Made by a program: the position numbers and the translations under genes. A DNA stretch of 64,000 nucleotides from Ancistrus triradiatus (lineage: Eukaryota > Chordata > Actinopteri > Siluriformes > Loricariidae). The DNA lies in NCBI GenBank assembly GCA_025084515.1, contig JAJAGP010000206.1, forward strand, positions 259,766 through 323,765, given 5' to 3'. How positions within the stretch are numbered: position 1 is the stretch's first letter; the number at the start of each line of letters is the position of its first letter. The notes under the pieces were generated by a model. That model searched no databases and had not been told where the DNA came from. It saw only the letters and a program-made list of their open reading frames with translations. This document shows, piece after piece, positions 20,921-31,867 of this stretch.

Positions 20921-21996
20921 CTGGGAAACTGGTTCAGCCATTGTTCATGTAATGCTCACCAAATACAGGCAGTCAGTGTTTTGCCTCTATTGTAACATGC
21001 TTACATGTAAACAGAAATCACGCCAGAAACGTAGTAAACAGTGTTCGTGATGTCAATAAACTATACATGGGATAGTAATAAATAAAAACACCAGCTTGGC
21101 ATGAGTCATTAAATGATAAGAACGGTAAGTCATTTTCAGCTGACACAAACTGGCTTGCCAAAACAAAAAAGGTTACCTGTTATTATGCAGTATTTCATTT
21201 AAAACTGAGCTTCGGTCTAGGTTTTGACATTTATATGAATCCTGTAGCACCAGAAATGGACAGTGTTTGTATGTATTTGAATTGCTATCAAGTGCATTTG
21301 TGGTTTATGATCTACTATAATCTCAAAACGGCTTCACAAGAAAGTATAAATATAACAAGGAGATAAAGATAAAGCTCCAATATAAAGTAACAAATACAGT
21401 AGAACCCTACTATCCCAACACCTGGAACATCTGAATTCCCACAATAATATATAATGTGTTTTAATCTCCTAACCTGCTATTGAACCACTTCCCTACAGTG
21501 ACCAATGCTCATCAGCACAGTGACAGAAGTAGCTTGTGTTCTGAATGGCTTTGTTCCTCAACCTTCACCCTCCACTTTTTTCTCAGTGATTAATTATGAG
21601 GTAATTGTTTTTTTTAAATATATTGAATATAATTAGATAAGAATTACAGTATATTGCACTAGAAGAAACAGCTGTGACCCCTACCCAGCCTTATGATGGA
21701 CTGGCAGCTCATCCAGGGTACACTTACACCTGCACTCTGTGTTCTCAGGGGATAGGTAGCCCTGGAAACTATGGCAAGAAAATGCAGGTTCTAAACATGA
21801 AAATATAGAACTTGCATGTTCACGAAATGGTACACATGATTAAACGAGACCCTTCTGGTTAGAGGTGAAGCCCTGTCCAATCTGGTTGGATTACCCCTGC
21901 ATCCCTACATTATGCTCAAAGATGTGTTGAGATATCTGCGTTTGTACCCTGAAGGCTGGCAAACACAAACAGAACTGTACATGAGATATGAAAATA
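20921..21996. other. Unassigned; possible repeat near 21680-21770
   Basis: No gene seen. Near 21690 the phrase ttatgatggactggcagctc then catccagggtacacttacac resembles the complement of the ccagtccat-type dispersed repeat at 60-290. The rest is unremarkable. Confidence 0.3.
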
Positions 21997-22115
21997 CAGT
22001 TGTTTCTCGACCACCTTGGAATTCGTCAAATTCGGTTCTCAATGCATTTTGACTAGAAAAATTTGTCTCGGTCCTTGTCGTTTGCTCGGTACTTTGCACA
22101 TGTTGCTTAAACTTG
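21997..22115. mobile_element. MITE-1 left-end fragment
   Basis: Starts after TA with cagttgtttctcgaccacct, then aattcgtcaaattcggttct and tttgtctcggtccttgtcg. It is the inverse of the right ends at 39860-39983 and 45150-45231. It stops at cttaaacttgta, exactly where a Tc1-A copy begins. Confidence 0.65.
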
Positions 22116-22117
22116 TA

Positions 22118-22718
22118 CAGTGGTGCTTGAAAGTTTGTGAACCCTTTAGAATTTTCTATATTTCTGCATAAATATGACCTAAAACATCATCAGATTTTCA
22201 CACCAGTCCTAAAAGTAGATAAAGAGAACAAATGAGACAAAAACAATATACTTGGTCATTTATTTATTGAGGAAAATGATCCAATATTATATATCAGTGA
22301 GTGGCAAAAGTATGTGAACGTCTAGGATTATCTCTTAATTTGAAGGTGAAATTAGAGTCAGGTGTTCTCAGTCAATGGGATGACAATCAGGTGTGAGTGG
22401 GCACCCTGTTTTATTTAAACAAGTCTGCTCTTCTCAACACATGTTTGTGGAAGTGTATCATGGCACAAACAGTGGAATTTTTTGAGGACCTCAGAGAAAG
22501 TTATTGATGCTCATCAGGCTAGAAAAGGTTACAAAACCATTTCTAACCACCAATCCACAGTCAGACAGATTGTGTACAAATGGAGGAAATTCCAGACCAT
22601 TGTTACCCTCCGCAGGAGTGGTCGATGATAGGACGTGTGAAAATCTGTGTGTTTTAGATCATTTTTATGCAAAAATATAAAAAATTCTAAATGGTTCACA
22701 AACTTTCAAGCACCACTG
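22118..22718 (+). mobile_element. Tc1-A deletion derivative, both ends intact
   Basis: Left end cagtggtgcttgaaagtttg and right end acaaactttcaagcaccact are flanked by TA on both sides. It keeps the 5' untranslated region and the first part of the transposase (catggcacaaacagtggaat, gtacaaatggaggaaattcc), then jumps from gcaggagtggtcgatg directly to the right terminal region. About 600 bp remain of some 1.6 kb. With both ends it could have been mobilised in trans. Confidence 0.85.
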
Positions 22719-22984
22719 TAAGCTCTAGCAATCAAGAACGCTGTTAATCTTGCTTTAAAAGTTGTGAAGGAGTCTAGACTCTAAAAGATTCAGGGAGCTG
22801 ATTTCATGGCCTTCAGGATACAAAAGCCAGACCTCTGCAGATATTTTTCCGGTGCTTGGACTATTAAGCAAGCCAAAGCCACAGGACCGTGCATTTAATT
22901 TCATGCTGGACTCAACAAGTTAGTGATCTCAGCCTAGTGTGCCACTGAAACCTAATCCATAAAGCTCCAGAGAACAGTTCTTGT
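22719..22984. other. Unassigned sequence
   Basis: No repeat family identified between Tc1-A and Tc1-E. Confidence 0.35.
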
Positions 22985-23190
22985 GGGGATGTTGATTCCG
23001 GTATAAGTTTGGAACTTGAGACTGAAAACTATAGGCTTGAGGACAGAATAAAAACATGACATCAGTGAGCCCTACACAATCTACTGCCAATGTTTTCTAT
23101 GGAGTTTGTGCACCTGTTAACAATGGTATGGATGAACATTCTGAACGTTCTAAGTAGAAAGGGTAGCCAAATATTCTTGGCCAAGTAGAG
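22985..23190 (-). mobile_element. Tc1-E remnant
   Basis: The phrases ctactgccaatgttttctat and ggagtttgtgcacctg correspond to the 5' region of Tc1-E on the minus strand (compare ccatagacaaacagtggcag at 28117). gggtagccaaatattcttgg near 23160 is a decayed terminal repeat. Strongly diverged. Confidence 0.45.
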
Positions 23191-23373
23191 TATGTTTACC
23201 ACAGATTAGTTCTTCTGTAATGGATATCTTGGGATATTTGCAGACTCCAAAGAGCTTATGTATGGCTGCTCATTCTCCTCAGCTTTAAATTCAAGCTAAT
23301 GTTACTGCCTGCTTCTGGCTTTAGCTTCTCCTCCTGTGTAGAGGACCAGTAGAGGGCATTTTGCTGGTCTTCT

Positions 23374-24324
23374 ACAACCCCAAATCAGAAACAGTTAGGT
23401 TGGTATAGAAACTACAAACAAACTTTTTTCACTTTTATTTCATTGCAGACAGTATGAACCCAATATATTTCATGGGGTTTTTCTTTTGGGTCACCTTCAT
23501 TTAATTTGTTAATAAACATCCATTCCGGCATTTCAAGCCTGCAATGCATTCCAAAAAAGGTTGAGACGGGGGCAATTTAAAGTTAGTAATGAGACTAAAT
23601 AACAATAAAAAATAATAGAATAAAATATAAGAATAACAGAAAAAAGCTAAATAATGATGTGATTTTCAACCAGTAATGTCAACAGGTGATTATAATCATG
23701 ATTTAGTGGAGTAAAGATGGGCAGAGGATCTCCAATTTGTCAACAAATGTGTAAGAAACATATTGAAATGTTTAAAAACACTGTACCTAAAATAAAGACT
23801 GGAAGGGATTCACATATTTCTCCCTCTACAGTGCATAATTAAACAAATTAAGGAATCTGGATGAATTTCAATGTGTAAGGGGCAAGGCTACGAGTCTACA
23901 CTGAAGATCCATGATCTCTGACCCCTCAGACGGCACTGCAACAAGAACCGTCATTCATCACTAGCTGATAGAACCACAAAGGCAACAGATTACTTTATCA
24001 AACCTTTTGTGGATACTGATTTTGTACCAAATCATGATTACAATCACCTGTTTGAAATAACGTTTTTAGTATTTTATCTCATTACTAGCCCTAAATTGTC
24101 CCTGTCACAGATTATTTTTTTTTTTTGGAATGTGTTACAGGCCTGAAATGCATTAATCGATGTTTATTAATAAATGAAATGAATTTGACCAGAAAAAAAA
24201 CATGAAATATCTTGGGTTCATACTGTCAAAGTAATAAAAGTCAAAGGAAATGTAAGGAACACTGCATATATTTTTTAATTAGCATTTTCCCTACCGTCAC
24301 AACTTTTTCTGATTTGGAATTGTA
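23374..24324 (+). mobile_element. Tc1-D element, internally deleted, long inverted ends
   Basis: Left end acaaccccaaatcagaaaca and right end tttttctgatttggaattgt. Inverted similarity continues inward: cagtatgaacccaatatatt against gaaatatcttgggttcatac, then ttaataaacatccattccgg against gcattaatcgatgtttatta. The middle (cccctcagacggcactgcaa, caagaaccgtcattcatcac) matches the N-terminal transposase region in the copy at 56960. The catalytic domain is missing. Confidence 0.75.
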
Positions 24325-24599
24325 CATAGTAGCGCGATGAACTTAACATCTTCTCATATCAGTCATTATCATTCATTAAAAATGGTGAGAATGTCTTTTT
24401 CCAGTCGGCACATAAAAAGTATCTTGTGGTCTCTGATATACATATTATACTGTATGTAGGTTAAGATGTTCTCTGCCTGGCGCAGTCCTGTTTTCAACAG
24501 TCCTTTGATACAGAAATGAAAGACAGCCAGTGTGAGATTTGTTTGTGACTGCAGTATGAAACCTAGCTCCCACTGCGCTGCCATTATGACTTACGTGCT
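24325..24599. other. Unassigned sequence
   Basis: No features beyond short overlapping minus-strand open frames without domains. Confidence 0.35.
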
Positions 24600-24975
24600 C
24601 TGAAACATCAAATCTACTTTCGGCTGAACAAAGCACAGTGAAGACGAGACAGGCTCTGATAATGTATGTTGTTAGTGCTCTCAGCTCAAGCGGTGGGCCT
24701 GAAATGAGCCGGCAGAGGACATGTCAGAATGATCGGGATAATTGTGCACCGTGTCCGGCTAACCAGCTCAGATTTGGCCCATATTGCGGTCCTGCCCTTA
24801 CTCCCATTTTCCCATGAACCTGAGCTCCAGGCAGGTAACACCAGCAGTCCCAGCCCACCAACAACGCATCCATTAAGGCTCCTAAGCCTTATTTGATTAC
24901 AGCACAATGGACCGTGATCATGTCTGACAAGCCCCTGGGGTTTCATTCCCACAATTATGCACTGGCCAGGTAAGC
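24600..24975. other. Candidate conserved non-coding region
   Basis: GC-richer, repeat-free stretch (gcctgaaatgagccggcaga, gataattgtgcaccgtgtcc, ggctcctaagccttatttga, tcattcccacaattatgcac). The 88-codon minus-strand open frame (24686-24952) lacks a recognised domain. It resembles enhancer-like DNA in texture, but conservation is untested. Confidence 0.3.
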
Positions 24976-25580
24976 ATTCTGGTAATATTCAAAGTGCTGG
25001 CAAAAATAGGATACAGTGACGTATTACATGTAGTGCACTGGTGCTGTAATCAACATCCAGAGAAATGATCTGAGATTTTTAATAGAACTCCGTGAATTTT
25101 GCTTTCTTACTGCTTTGGAGCTGCAGGTTGCCTTCATGCAGAATTGTAACTGTCATCCATCATGTCAGGCCCAAAGCTGTGTGTTGCACCAAGGCAAATC
25201 GTGATGCACTTACAGACTAAATTTAGGCTGCTGCTTGCCTCCATTAAACATGAGCTTCTGTCTAGGGTTTTAAAAAATCTCTTCCACCACTCCTCTTTGT
25301 GGGTCAGAGGCAGAATTGATTTCATTCGATTGGTGGTACCTAACGTGTGTGGTAGAGGAAGTGTTTCTCTGTCATGCAATGCACTGAGTCATGCCTATAG
25401 TTATACATTTATGTACTTGAATGAAAAAAAAAAACATAGACACCCACACTTAGAGGTAGATGGTAATTTCTGATGTTTCTTCTTCAGAGAGCACAGTTTC
25501 TATATTGCCTAGGCCTTGTGCATCTGAAACGCCTATTTGAAAGCTTGCTCATTTGAAAACATGAAGTGGTTTGGCTACGT
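24976..25580. other. Unassigned sequence
   Basis: Overlapping opposite-strand open frames at 25134-25379 and 25162-25473 shadow each other. Neither has a recognisable domain. No repeat seen. Confidence 0.35.
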
Positions 25581-25581
25581 G

Positions 25582-26355
25582 CAGTACTGTGCAAAGGTTT
25601 TAGTCCACCATTAGATTTGTTTGCAGTGGTATGATGTCCATATTTACAGTAATTTTTCCCAGTCTCTTTTTACTGGGAAGACCATTATTTCAGCTACAAG
25701 ACCAAAAGACAAAGTATTTCATGCTATGGGGTTGGGTCAGTGCCCTTTGTAAAGGTCATTATCAGTTCTGTGATGGCAGCATTAATTCAGAAAAGTACAC
25801 TGAGATTTTAGAGCAACATCAATTCCTTCAAAGTGATATCTTTTCCAGGGATGGCCATGCATTTATCAACGAGACAACGCAAAATAAGCCAAATAAGAAG
25901 AAGTTAGAACTGAAAAATGTAAATCCCTTCGAGTCTTTCTTTGAGGAACATTCTTTTTAAACATTTCAATCATTTTCTTACACATTTGCTGATAAACTGG
26001 AGATCCTCTGCCCATATTTGCTCCTCAAAGACTCAGCCTTTCATGGATACTGCTTTTGTAACAAATCATGATTATAATCACTTGTTGACATCGCCTGTTT
26101 GAAATCACTCCATAAATTTAGTTTCTTACCTCATTACTAGCCATAAATTGCCCATGTTCCAAGTTTTGTGTTGCAGGCCTGAAATGCAAGAATGGATGTT
26201 TATTAACAAATAAATTGAAGCTTATCAGAAAAAAACATGAAATATCTTGGGTTCATACTGTCTGCAATGTAAAAGCCAATGTACATTTTAGGAGCACAGC
26301 ATTTTTTATATTTGCATTTTTCATGCGTCCTAAATTTTTTTGATTTGGGGTTGTA
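25582..26355 (+). mobile_element. Mosaic of Tc1-F left end and Tc1-D right part
   Basis: The first 100 bases are Tc1-F: cagtactgtgcaaaggtttt, agtccaccattagatttg, gcagtggtatgatgtccata. From about 25690 the sequence is Tc1-D: tttcatgctatggggttggg (transposase), cagtttctgatcctctgcccat-type right region, and the end tttttgatttggggttgta at 26355 before TA. The two pieces are collinear in one continuous stretch. Either Tc1-D lost its left part after inserting in Tc1-F, or a deletion fused neighbours. Confidence 0.7.
25695..25960 (+). pseudogene. Tc1-D transposase fragment
   Basis: The open frame encodes FMLWGWVSALCKGHYQFCDG, then SINSEKYTEILEQHQFLQSD, corresponding to the central catalytic region after the first Asp (compare VCHGVGLC... 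and ALIHIEILEQYMLPSK encoded on the minus strand at 33383-33801). The sequence after DGHAFINETTQNK replaces the expected QxDNA motif with decayed residues. No intact DDE triad. Confidence 0.75.
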
Positions 26356-26529
26356 TACAACTTCATAAATTTAATCCATTCTGGTTTCTGGCATTAACTC
26401 TTATATTGAGATGTTTACAGTAGCTTTAAGATGGATGGATGGCCAAACTGATTAACAGATTCTGTTCTATGAACTATTATTACAGACTTATTTGACTAGA
26501 TAAATTAGTTTCATGCTGACATTTATCAT

Positions 26530-26735
26530 CTAAGCCACCCACGGAGTCTTGGTCCTGCCAAGGTTTCTTCCTTATAAATTTTAGTGAGTTTTCCTTGCCA
26601 CTGTCGCCCTAGGTTTGCTCAATTTGGGACTAGCCTTAGGTATTAGAAGATAATCTAAAATTGTAAAGTTGCGTTGAGACAATTCTCCATTGTAAAACAC
26701 GCTATATAAATAAATCTGACTTGACTTGACCGGCA
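26530..26735 (+). repeat. R repeat, 3' part with TTGAC tail
   Basis: Contains tggtcctgccaaggtttctt, ccttgccactgtcgccctag, gtttgctcaatttgggacta, aaagttgcgttgagacaatt and the end acgctatataaataaatctg followed by acttgacttgac. The short tandem tail at one constant end fits a retroposon ending in a microsatellite-like repeat. Related copies at 19070, 35401, 11117 and 62516. Confidence 0.7.
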
Positions 26736-28084
26736 TCCAGTCTGGCAAGCACTTTCTCCTGTGCCCAATGAATTCAGGCCAAGGCTCCAGATCAACTGGC
26801 AGTGGATGATTTTTGTTTCATCAAACTACACTGTAAAACCTTAAAAACTAAAAAAAAAAATGAATGAAGCTAACAAGCCTATTAAAATCAATGGTTTATA
26901 TTTGTTGTAAAGTGTATACTCTATGTGACAAATGTGAGACTACAGTAAACAGGAAGCAACTGAAACAGCTGAACAGGAAGTGGTGCATGTCTGAACCGCA
27001 CTCTGTTCTTGCAGTTCAAATCTAAATGGCTAGAATTTAGAAAAGCTTCTCGTAGTGTTTCATTAAGCTACAACATAAGCCTTGCTATATGTTTTCATAT
27101 ACTGCGGTTATGCATATCTAAGTGATACTCAAAGTAGAAGCTGTATCTGATTATGGCTGTATTTCACAGTAAAGAGCACTATTTTCACTTCCTGTTGGAG
27201 AAGAGAAGCAATATACTCATACTGATAATGTGGCTGTTGAAGTTTCAATAATTTGTCTCGTACCATGAAAGTCATCCATTTTATTTTGATAGAATATTAT
27301 TGAGCATAAGGTGGCATGGTGGTGCAACAGGTAGCAAGTCTCTTCCAGCTTGGAGGGCCCAGTTTCAAGCCACACCCCTATAAAAGTATTCATGTTAGTG
27401 ATTAATCATGTTATGGGTGGAATTTTCCGTTATATTGCAATAGGTCTGTTGCAAAAAATGAAAAATGACGTATGATTATAAAGTCAGTTGAATTTTAGGA
27501 ACTATAAACAGGGAAGGACTTGTGTTTCCTAATGCCTTTCCTATACATACCTATCCCTTTTCCTGAAAAGACCCATTTATTTAGACTATAGCTCTGGACA
27601 GAAATTAAGAGACCAATGCAAAATTATCACTTTTACTATGTGTAGGTACTGTATGTGTTTGAGTGAAATGGAACTTTTTTTTTATTCTATGAATTACTGG
27701 CGATAATAATTCCAAATAACAATATTTACTTTCAGGATTACAAGATTTGCTGTAAATGAGATTTGGTCAAAATAACATAGATGATGCAGTGATTTCAGAC
27801 CTTGATTAAAAATACAAATAATACAAGTTTATATTCTTTTTTAACAAAAACAATACTAAGGTTTAAACTGAGGAAAGTTCAGAATCAATAGCTTTGGTTG
27901 TGGTCTTGTATGTTTCCTCAATGCATAAGATTTGGCTCAGGTGATCACCTAATCAGTGTCTCATTAAGTAGAACGAGGTGTTTCTGTGTTGGTGTTCATT
28001 TGATACTGGAATGGAATTGCTGCCGTACATGTAGATATGTATGTATAGCTGTATGTTGTCACACATATGTGGATACCTCTTAAC
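26736..28084. other. Unassigned; SINE-like head at 27306-27378
   Basis: Mostly repeat-free. Near 27306 the phrase aaggtggcatggtggtgcaa, caggtagcaagtctcttcca, then cccagtttcaagccacaccc resembles a SINE head with a decayed B box and no tail. Elsewhere AT-rich DNA with no credible open frame. Confidence 0.35.
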
Positions 28085-28262
28085 ATTAATGCATAAACTC
28101 AAACATACAGCCATGAAATCTCCATAGACAAACAGTGGCAGTAAACTGGGTCGTAATGAAGAGGTTATTGACTTTCAACATGGCATTTAACATAGTTTCC
28201 AACACCAATAGCCATTTTAACAACAGACTCAAGGTTACCTAGACACACAAGATGACATCAAA
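28085..28262 (+). mobile_element. Tc1-E 5' fragment
   Basis: The order acagccatgaaatctccata, gacaaacagtggcagtaaac, tgggtcgtaatgaagagg, ttattgactttcaacatggc corresponds to the start of the Tc1-E transposase region (same order at 36537-36600). Neither end is preserved. Confidence 0.55.
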
Positions 28263-28274
28263 ACCTGTCATATA

Positions 28275-28700
28275 CAGTGGTACCTCGGTTCTCGTCGTTC
28301 CAGAAGGCTTGTCGTGAACCGAAAACCAGGTATAGAACAAATTTTTCTCATAACGAATAATTTTAATTGAATTTATCCATTTCAGACCTCACGGAAAATC
28401 CACACTGTATAAAGCATTATATGCATTAATGGAGCTGTATTGTACAGGTTTTCCCTGATTTACGATGTGGATATGTTCCGACAAATCCATCAAAAGTTAA
28501 ATGTATCATTTTATAATAAAGTGTTGAAAAATCTCATGTAATTGAGTGAGTAATCAACTGAAAGTGAAGAGTAAAAGCCAAATACTTAATGTATTGGTGA
28601 TCTCAGGGTGCCGGCATAGCTGCTAATGCTAACTGCAGCCTGTGTTCTGGAGTATTCAGTTCCTTTTTTGCTTTCGGTTGGTTTTTATAAACTAAGGTTT
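28275..28700. mobile_element. MITE-1, one end intact
   Basis: Starts after TA with cagtggtacctcggttctcg, then tcgttccagaaggcttgtcg. Middle: cacactgtataaagcattat, gtacaggttttccctgattt, acgatgtggatatgttccga. Later: aaagtgttgaaaaatctcat and catagctgctaatgctaact. The far end is not found, so it is truncated at about 28700. The best-preserved left half in the window. Confidence 0.7.
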
Positions 28701-28808
28701 TAGGACCCATGGAGACTTATTTGCACAAAGAATACAGTATATGTAAAAATTAAGAAAAACAAAATAAAAATAGTGGAGGTCTTCTCTGAGCAATGTCTTT
28801 TGTGAACC

Positions 28809-29318
28809 TGTAAGAAATATTTAGTCAGCCACTGCTTGTGCAAGTTCTCCTACTTAGAAAGATGAGAGAGGTCTGTAATTTTCATCACAGGTACACTTTA
28901 ACTATGAGAGACAAAATGAGAAAAAAGGCCAAGAAATCACATTGAGCGGTGTGTTTGGGATCATTGTCGTGCTGGAAGACCCAGCCACATTCCATCTTCA
29001 ATGCTCTCCCTGATGGAAGGAGGTTTTGGCTTAAAATCTCACGATACATGGCCCCATTCATTCTTCCCTTAACACGGATCAGTCGTCCTGTACCCTTCGC
29101 AAAACAGTCCCAAAGCATGATGTTTCCACCCCCAAGCTTCACAGTAGGTGCAGTATGGTGCAACTCCGCATTCTTCTTCCTCCAAACACTATGAGATGAC
29201 TTTTTACCAAAATGTTCTATTTTGGTTTCATCTGACCAAATGATATTCTCCCAATCCTCTTCTGGATCATCCATATGCTCTCTGGCAAACTTCAAACGGG
29301 CCTGGACAACTTCGACCA
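28809..29318 (-). mobile_element. Tc1-C deleted copy
   Basis: Its left part (aaatatttagtcagccactg, tcctacttagaaagatgaga, gacaaaatgagaaaaaaggc) is the terminal region also seen at 53771-53890. At about 28943 it jumps straight into antisense transposase sequence, removing the C-terminal third. The other side ends near 29318 without a terminal repeat. Confidence 0.8.
28943..29295 (-). pseudogene. Tc1-C transposase central fragment
   Basis: Minus-strand translation: REHMDDPEEDWENIIWSDET with the first catalytic Asp, GGGNIMLWDCF (a Gly in the usual WGCF replaced by Asp), GRLIRVKGRMNGAMYREIL and FQHDNDPKHTAQ with the second Asp. The frame then runs through the deletion junction into terminal-repeat sequence, giving the hydrophobic DFLAFFLILSLIV end. 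The DNA-binding domain and catalytic Glu are absent. Confidence 0.85.
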
Positions 29319-29399
29319 GGGGCCACGCGGATTGGGTGTCTACGTACTTTTGGTCATACAGTGTATTTTTGAAGGTACTTACTTTGTTGGTTGTTTGTT

Positions 29400-29880
29400 T
29401 GAGCTGACATTTAAGTCACAAGTCATACAGAGCGCAGGGGCCGTTTGGAAACAAGGCGATGGCCCAGATGATTATTTCATCAATAGCTTGTCCGGGACAC
29501 TCACTGGATCGATAAAGCACAGCCTAGAGTGATTGCTCGCTTCTCTGGGCCTTTCATTCATGCATTCCTGTCATGTAGCACAGCGGATTCAGGACAAATG
29601 CAGTTATTAGACTGATGTGTGTGTGTTTTGTGCTGCTGTGTCCTGTGTCTCTGGGATGCTGGGTGCAGCGCTGCCCCTTCTCCATCCCTCCTGTGAGAGA
29701 GATGCACTTATTACCACTAAGCACTTAATCCTGGGAGATGGATCAGCTTCCTCCTCCACCCCCAGCTGGCTAGCTCAGCGCCTTACTGCCCACTAGTCAC
29801 TCTATCAGGACACATGGCAGTACATCAAGGACACCAGAACACAGGACAGCGGCCTCTCACAAATGCTAAAACCCTGACTG
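29400..29880. other. Candidate conserved non-coding region
   Basis: GC-richer repeat-free stretch between transposon blocks, for example aggggccgtttggaaacaag, gctgggtgcagcgctgcccc, gagatgcacttattaccact and actctatcaggacacatggc. No open frame with a domain. One of the most balanced stretches in the window, making it a reasonable candidate for regulatory or exon sequence of a host gene. Confidence 0.3.
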
Positions 29881-30039
29881 AGCAAATGCGCTAATCAAAA
29901 CATTGTGAATTTGAGACCTGAAGGGTAATGCATTCAGGTGTTTCAGACATGGCGTTCAGTTCAGTTTACAAATTGCCTCTTGGCAATGCACAGTGTTATA
30001 AAGACTCAAGTCTAGTTATTTAATGCGCATGCTAATGTG
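29881..30039. other. Unassigned stretch
   Basis: Nothing recognisable. Confidence 0.35.
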
Positions 30040-30245
30040 ACATAAACAAGGAATAAGGGAGTAACCAATGGGAGCATACAGGCCCAAAATTGGGAACTCT
30101 TGTTAACACTGTATCCTTCAAAATGTGTGGAGACATCTGAACACCTCTTTCTAAAACTATGATAAGCATTGATATGGAGTCCAGTGGTGTGGTGCTTTAC
30201 ACCACAAAAGATGATCCCTTGAGTTGTGTTTAGTGATTCTTTGAT
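30040..30245 (-). mobile_element. Tc1-E-like fragment
   Basis: Contains tgtggagacatctgaacacc, a decayed Tc1-E terminal phrase, then aagcattgatatggagtcca and gtggtgtggtgctttacacc, known from a related fish Tc1-type repeat. The minus-strand 80-codon frame is not a recognisable transposase part. Confidence 0.4.
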
Positions 30246-30320
30246 GGTGTGCATCTACTCACAGATGGATGTTTCTGTCAGAGGGAGTTTGGAACTCAGT
30301 AGTGAGTAATTTTATGCCAT

Positions 30321-30799
30321 ACATTACTGTGCAAAAGTCTTAGGTCGCCATTAGATTAGATATGCCATTGTTTTAGCAATTGTATAATGACCATAAATTA
30401 TTTCTCGGTCTCTAGAATGCAACCAGCAAATGCAGGACATTTGCATGCAGTATTTAAAGAAAATGAAAAAAAAATAAGAAGGAAAATTCTGTTGACTACA
30501 GTGTGTCCACACCTTAGACTTGAGCCATAGCAGCATCTGGTAGCGTTATCAGGATAACAATTTAACCCCTCTACAGTCCGAACAAGCTTGATCAGGAATG
30601 GTCTTTTCAGAAAGGCAACAGCCAAGAAACCACCTTATTTGGTAGGGGGAAGAGGGTGAAAAATCCAATCCAAACAGGGTGGACAAATCCAAGTTTTAAA
30701 TTGTTGAGTCCAGTCATCAACAATATGTTATATATGGTCATAATGCCATTGCTAAAACAACAAATCTAATGGAGGCCTAAGACTTTTGCACAGTACTAT
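30321..30799 (+). mobile_element. Tc1-F, both ends, longest copy
   Basis: Left end attactgtgcaaaagtcttag, right end cctaagacttttgcacagta, bordered by TA. About 480 bp, longer than the copy at 521. Shared interior: aatgcaaccagcaaatgcag, atttgcatgcagtatttaaa, agcagcatctggtagcgtta, gaacaagcttgatcaggaat. With 60543 it can serve to define the family's full length. No transposase reading frame is visible. Confidence 0.75.
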
Positions 30800-30801
30800 A
30801 T

Positions 30802-31480
30802 GTGTTTTAGCATTCTTTGATCACACTGGATGGGCTTGCGTTCTTTACAGTTGTGAAGTTAAAGTCTTCATGTTCCTTTTGAAATCCCTGAGCTCACATT
30901 TTGCCTCTGCTGTGTTTTAATCTATAATGCTGAGTATAATCCCAGAGTGAAACCTGACATCAGCTTACATGCCGCACACCATTTGCAATCATTCTCAAAG
31001 CTCTGAGGTCTTTTCCTAACTGCAAGTTTGATTAAAATGAGTTTCCCAGCAAGAAAGTAATTTCAAGACAACCTAGTAACAATCAGTGTTAATGTTCGTT
31101 GCTGCCACTGTGACCTGTTTGACTCCCGAATGTCCTTTATGCTAACAGTGGTCAGCTCCAGGGCTATATTTGTTTATAGCTGTAACATGCAAACCATTAA
31201 CAAAAGGCTGCAATCTGTTAGCCAGATAATTCTGTTTCATGTAATCACTGCAAAAAGTGTGTGCAAAGATTATGTCCCTGAGATAGGTCTGACCTCTAGC
31301 GAGCAAAGTCATCTTTAGTGAAAGTTTATGATTAGCTGTTAAATAAGGTTTGCATGTGTATTTAACCCTGTAAATGAATAGCATGAAGTGGTGCATGTCT
31401 AGTGTATGTATGCAAGCTGATTACCTTGATTGCATAGCAGTGGGTAACTGTGGGAAGAAAATGCCAGTGCTACAGTCAAG
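30802..31480. other. Unassigned sequence
   Basis: No repeat family and no domain-bearing open frame. Short opposite-strand frames at 31130-31396 shadow each other. Confidence 0.35.
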
Positions 31481-31489
31481 ATGTTTCAG

Positions 31490-31866
31490 TTGAGACCAAG
31501 GACAGACCAAGGCAAGACTGAGACCAATACTCATACAGACCATGAACTAGAAAGACCAAGACTCATACCAGCAAAGACTGAGACAAGATCAAGACACATA
31601 CCAATACAGAAAAAGAACCTGAGACCAACTGAGACCAAAGACATTTACCAACCAAGACCAAGTGAACTCCATGATTCAGATCGTCCCAGACCAAAAAAGA
31701 CCATGACCCATACAAAGACCAAGACAAGTCCAAGACTCATTTCCAATCCAGAACAAGAAAAGACTAAGACACATATGAAGTCAGACCAAGGCAACATCAA
31801 GATATGTACCAACCCATTCCAATACAAGATCAAGACTCACACCAACCCAACACAAGACAAGACTAA
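31490..31866. repeat. Degenerate GACCAAGA minisatellite
   Basis: About twenty imperfect units built on aagaccaagactcatacca and shorter variants. The unit has no stop codon in one frame, which keeps a 202-codon plus-strand frame (31481-32089) open. Its product is a Thr/Lys/Pro/Arg-rich repeat (TETNTH, KTKTSPR, KTKTHTNPTQDKTN) and is unlikely to be a real protein. The array resumes at 32416 after an inserted element. Confidence 0.85.
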
Positions 31867-31867
31867 T

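Noticed and set aside
31490..31866. CRISPR-like array
   Set aside because: Units are contiguous and degenerate with no unique spacers, and the context is a vertebrate genome. It is a minisatellite.
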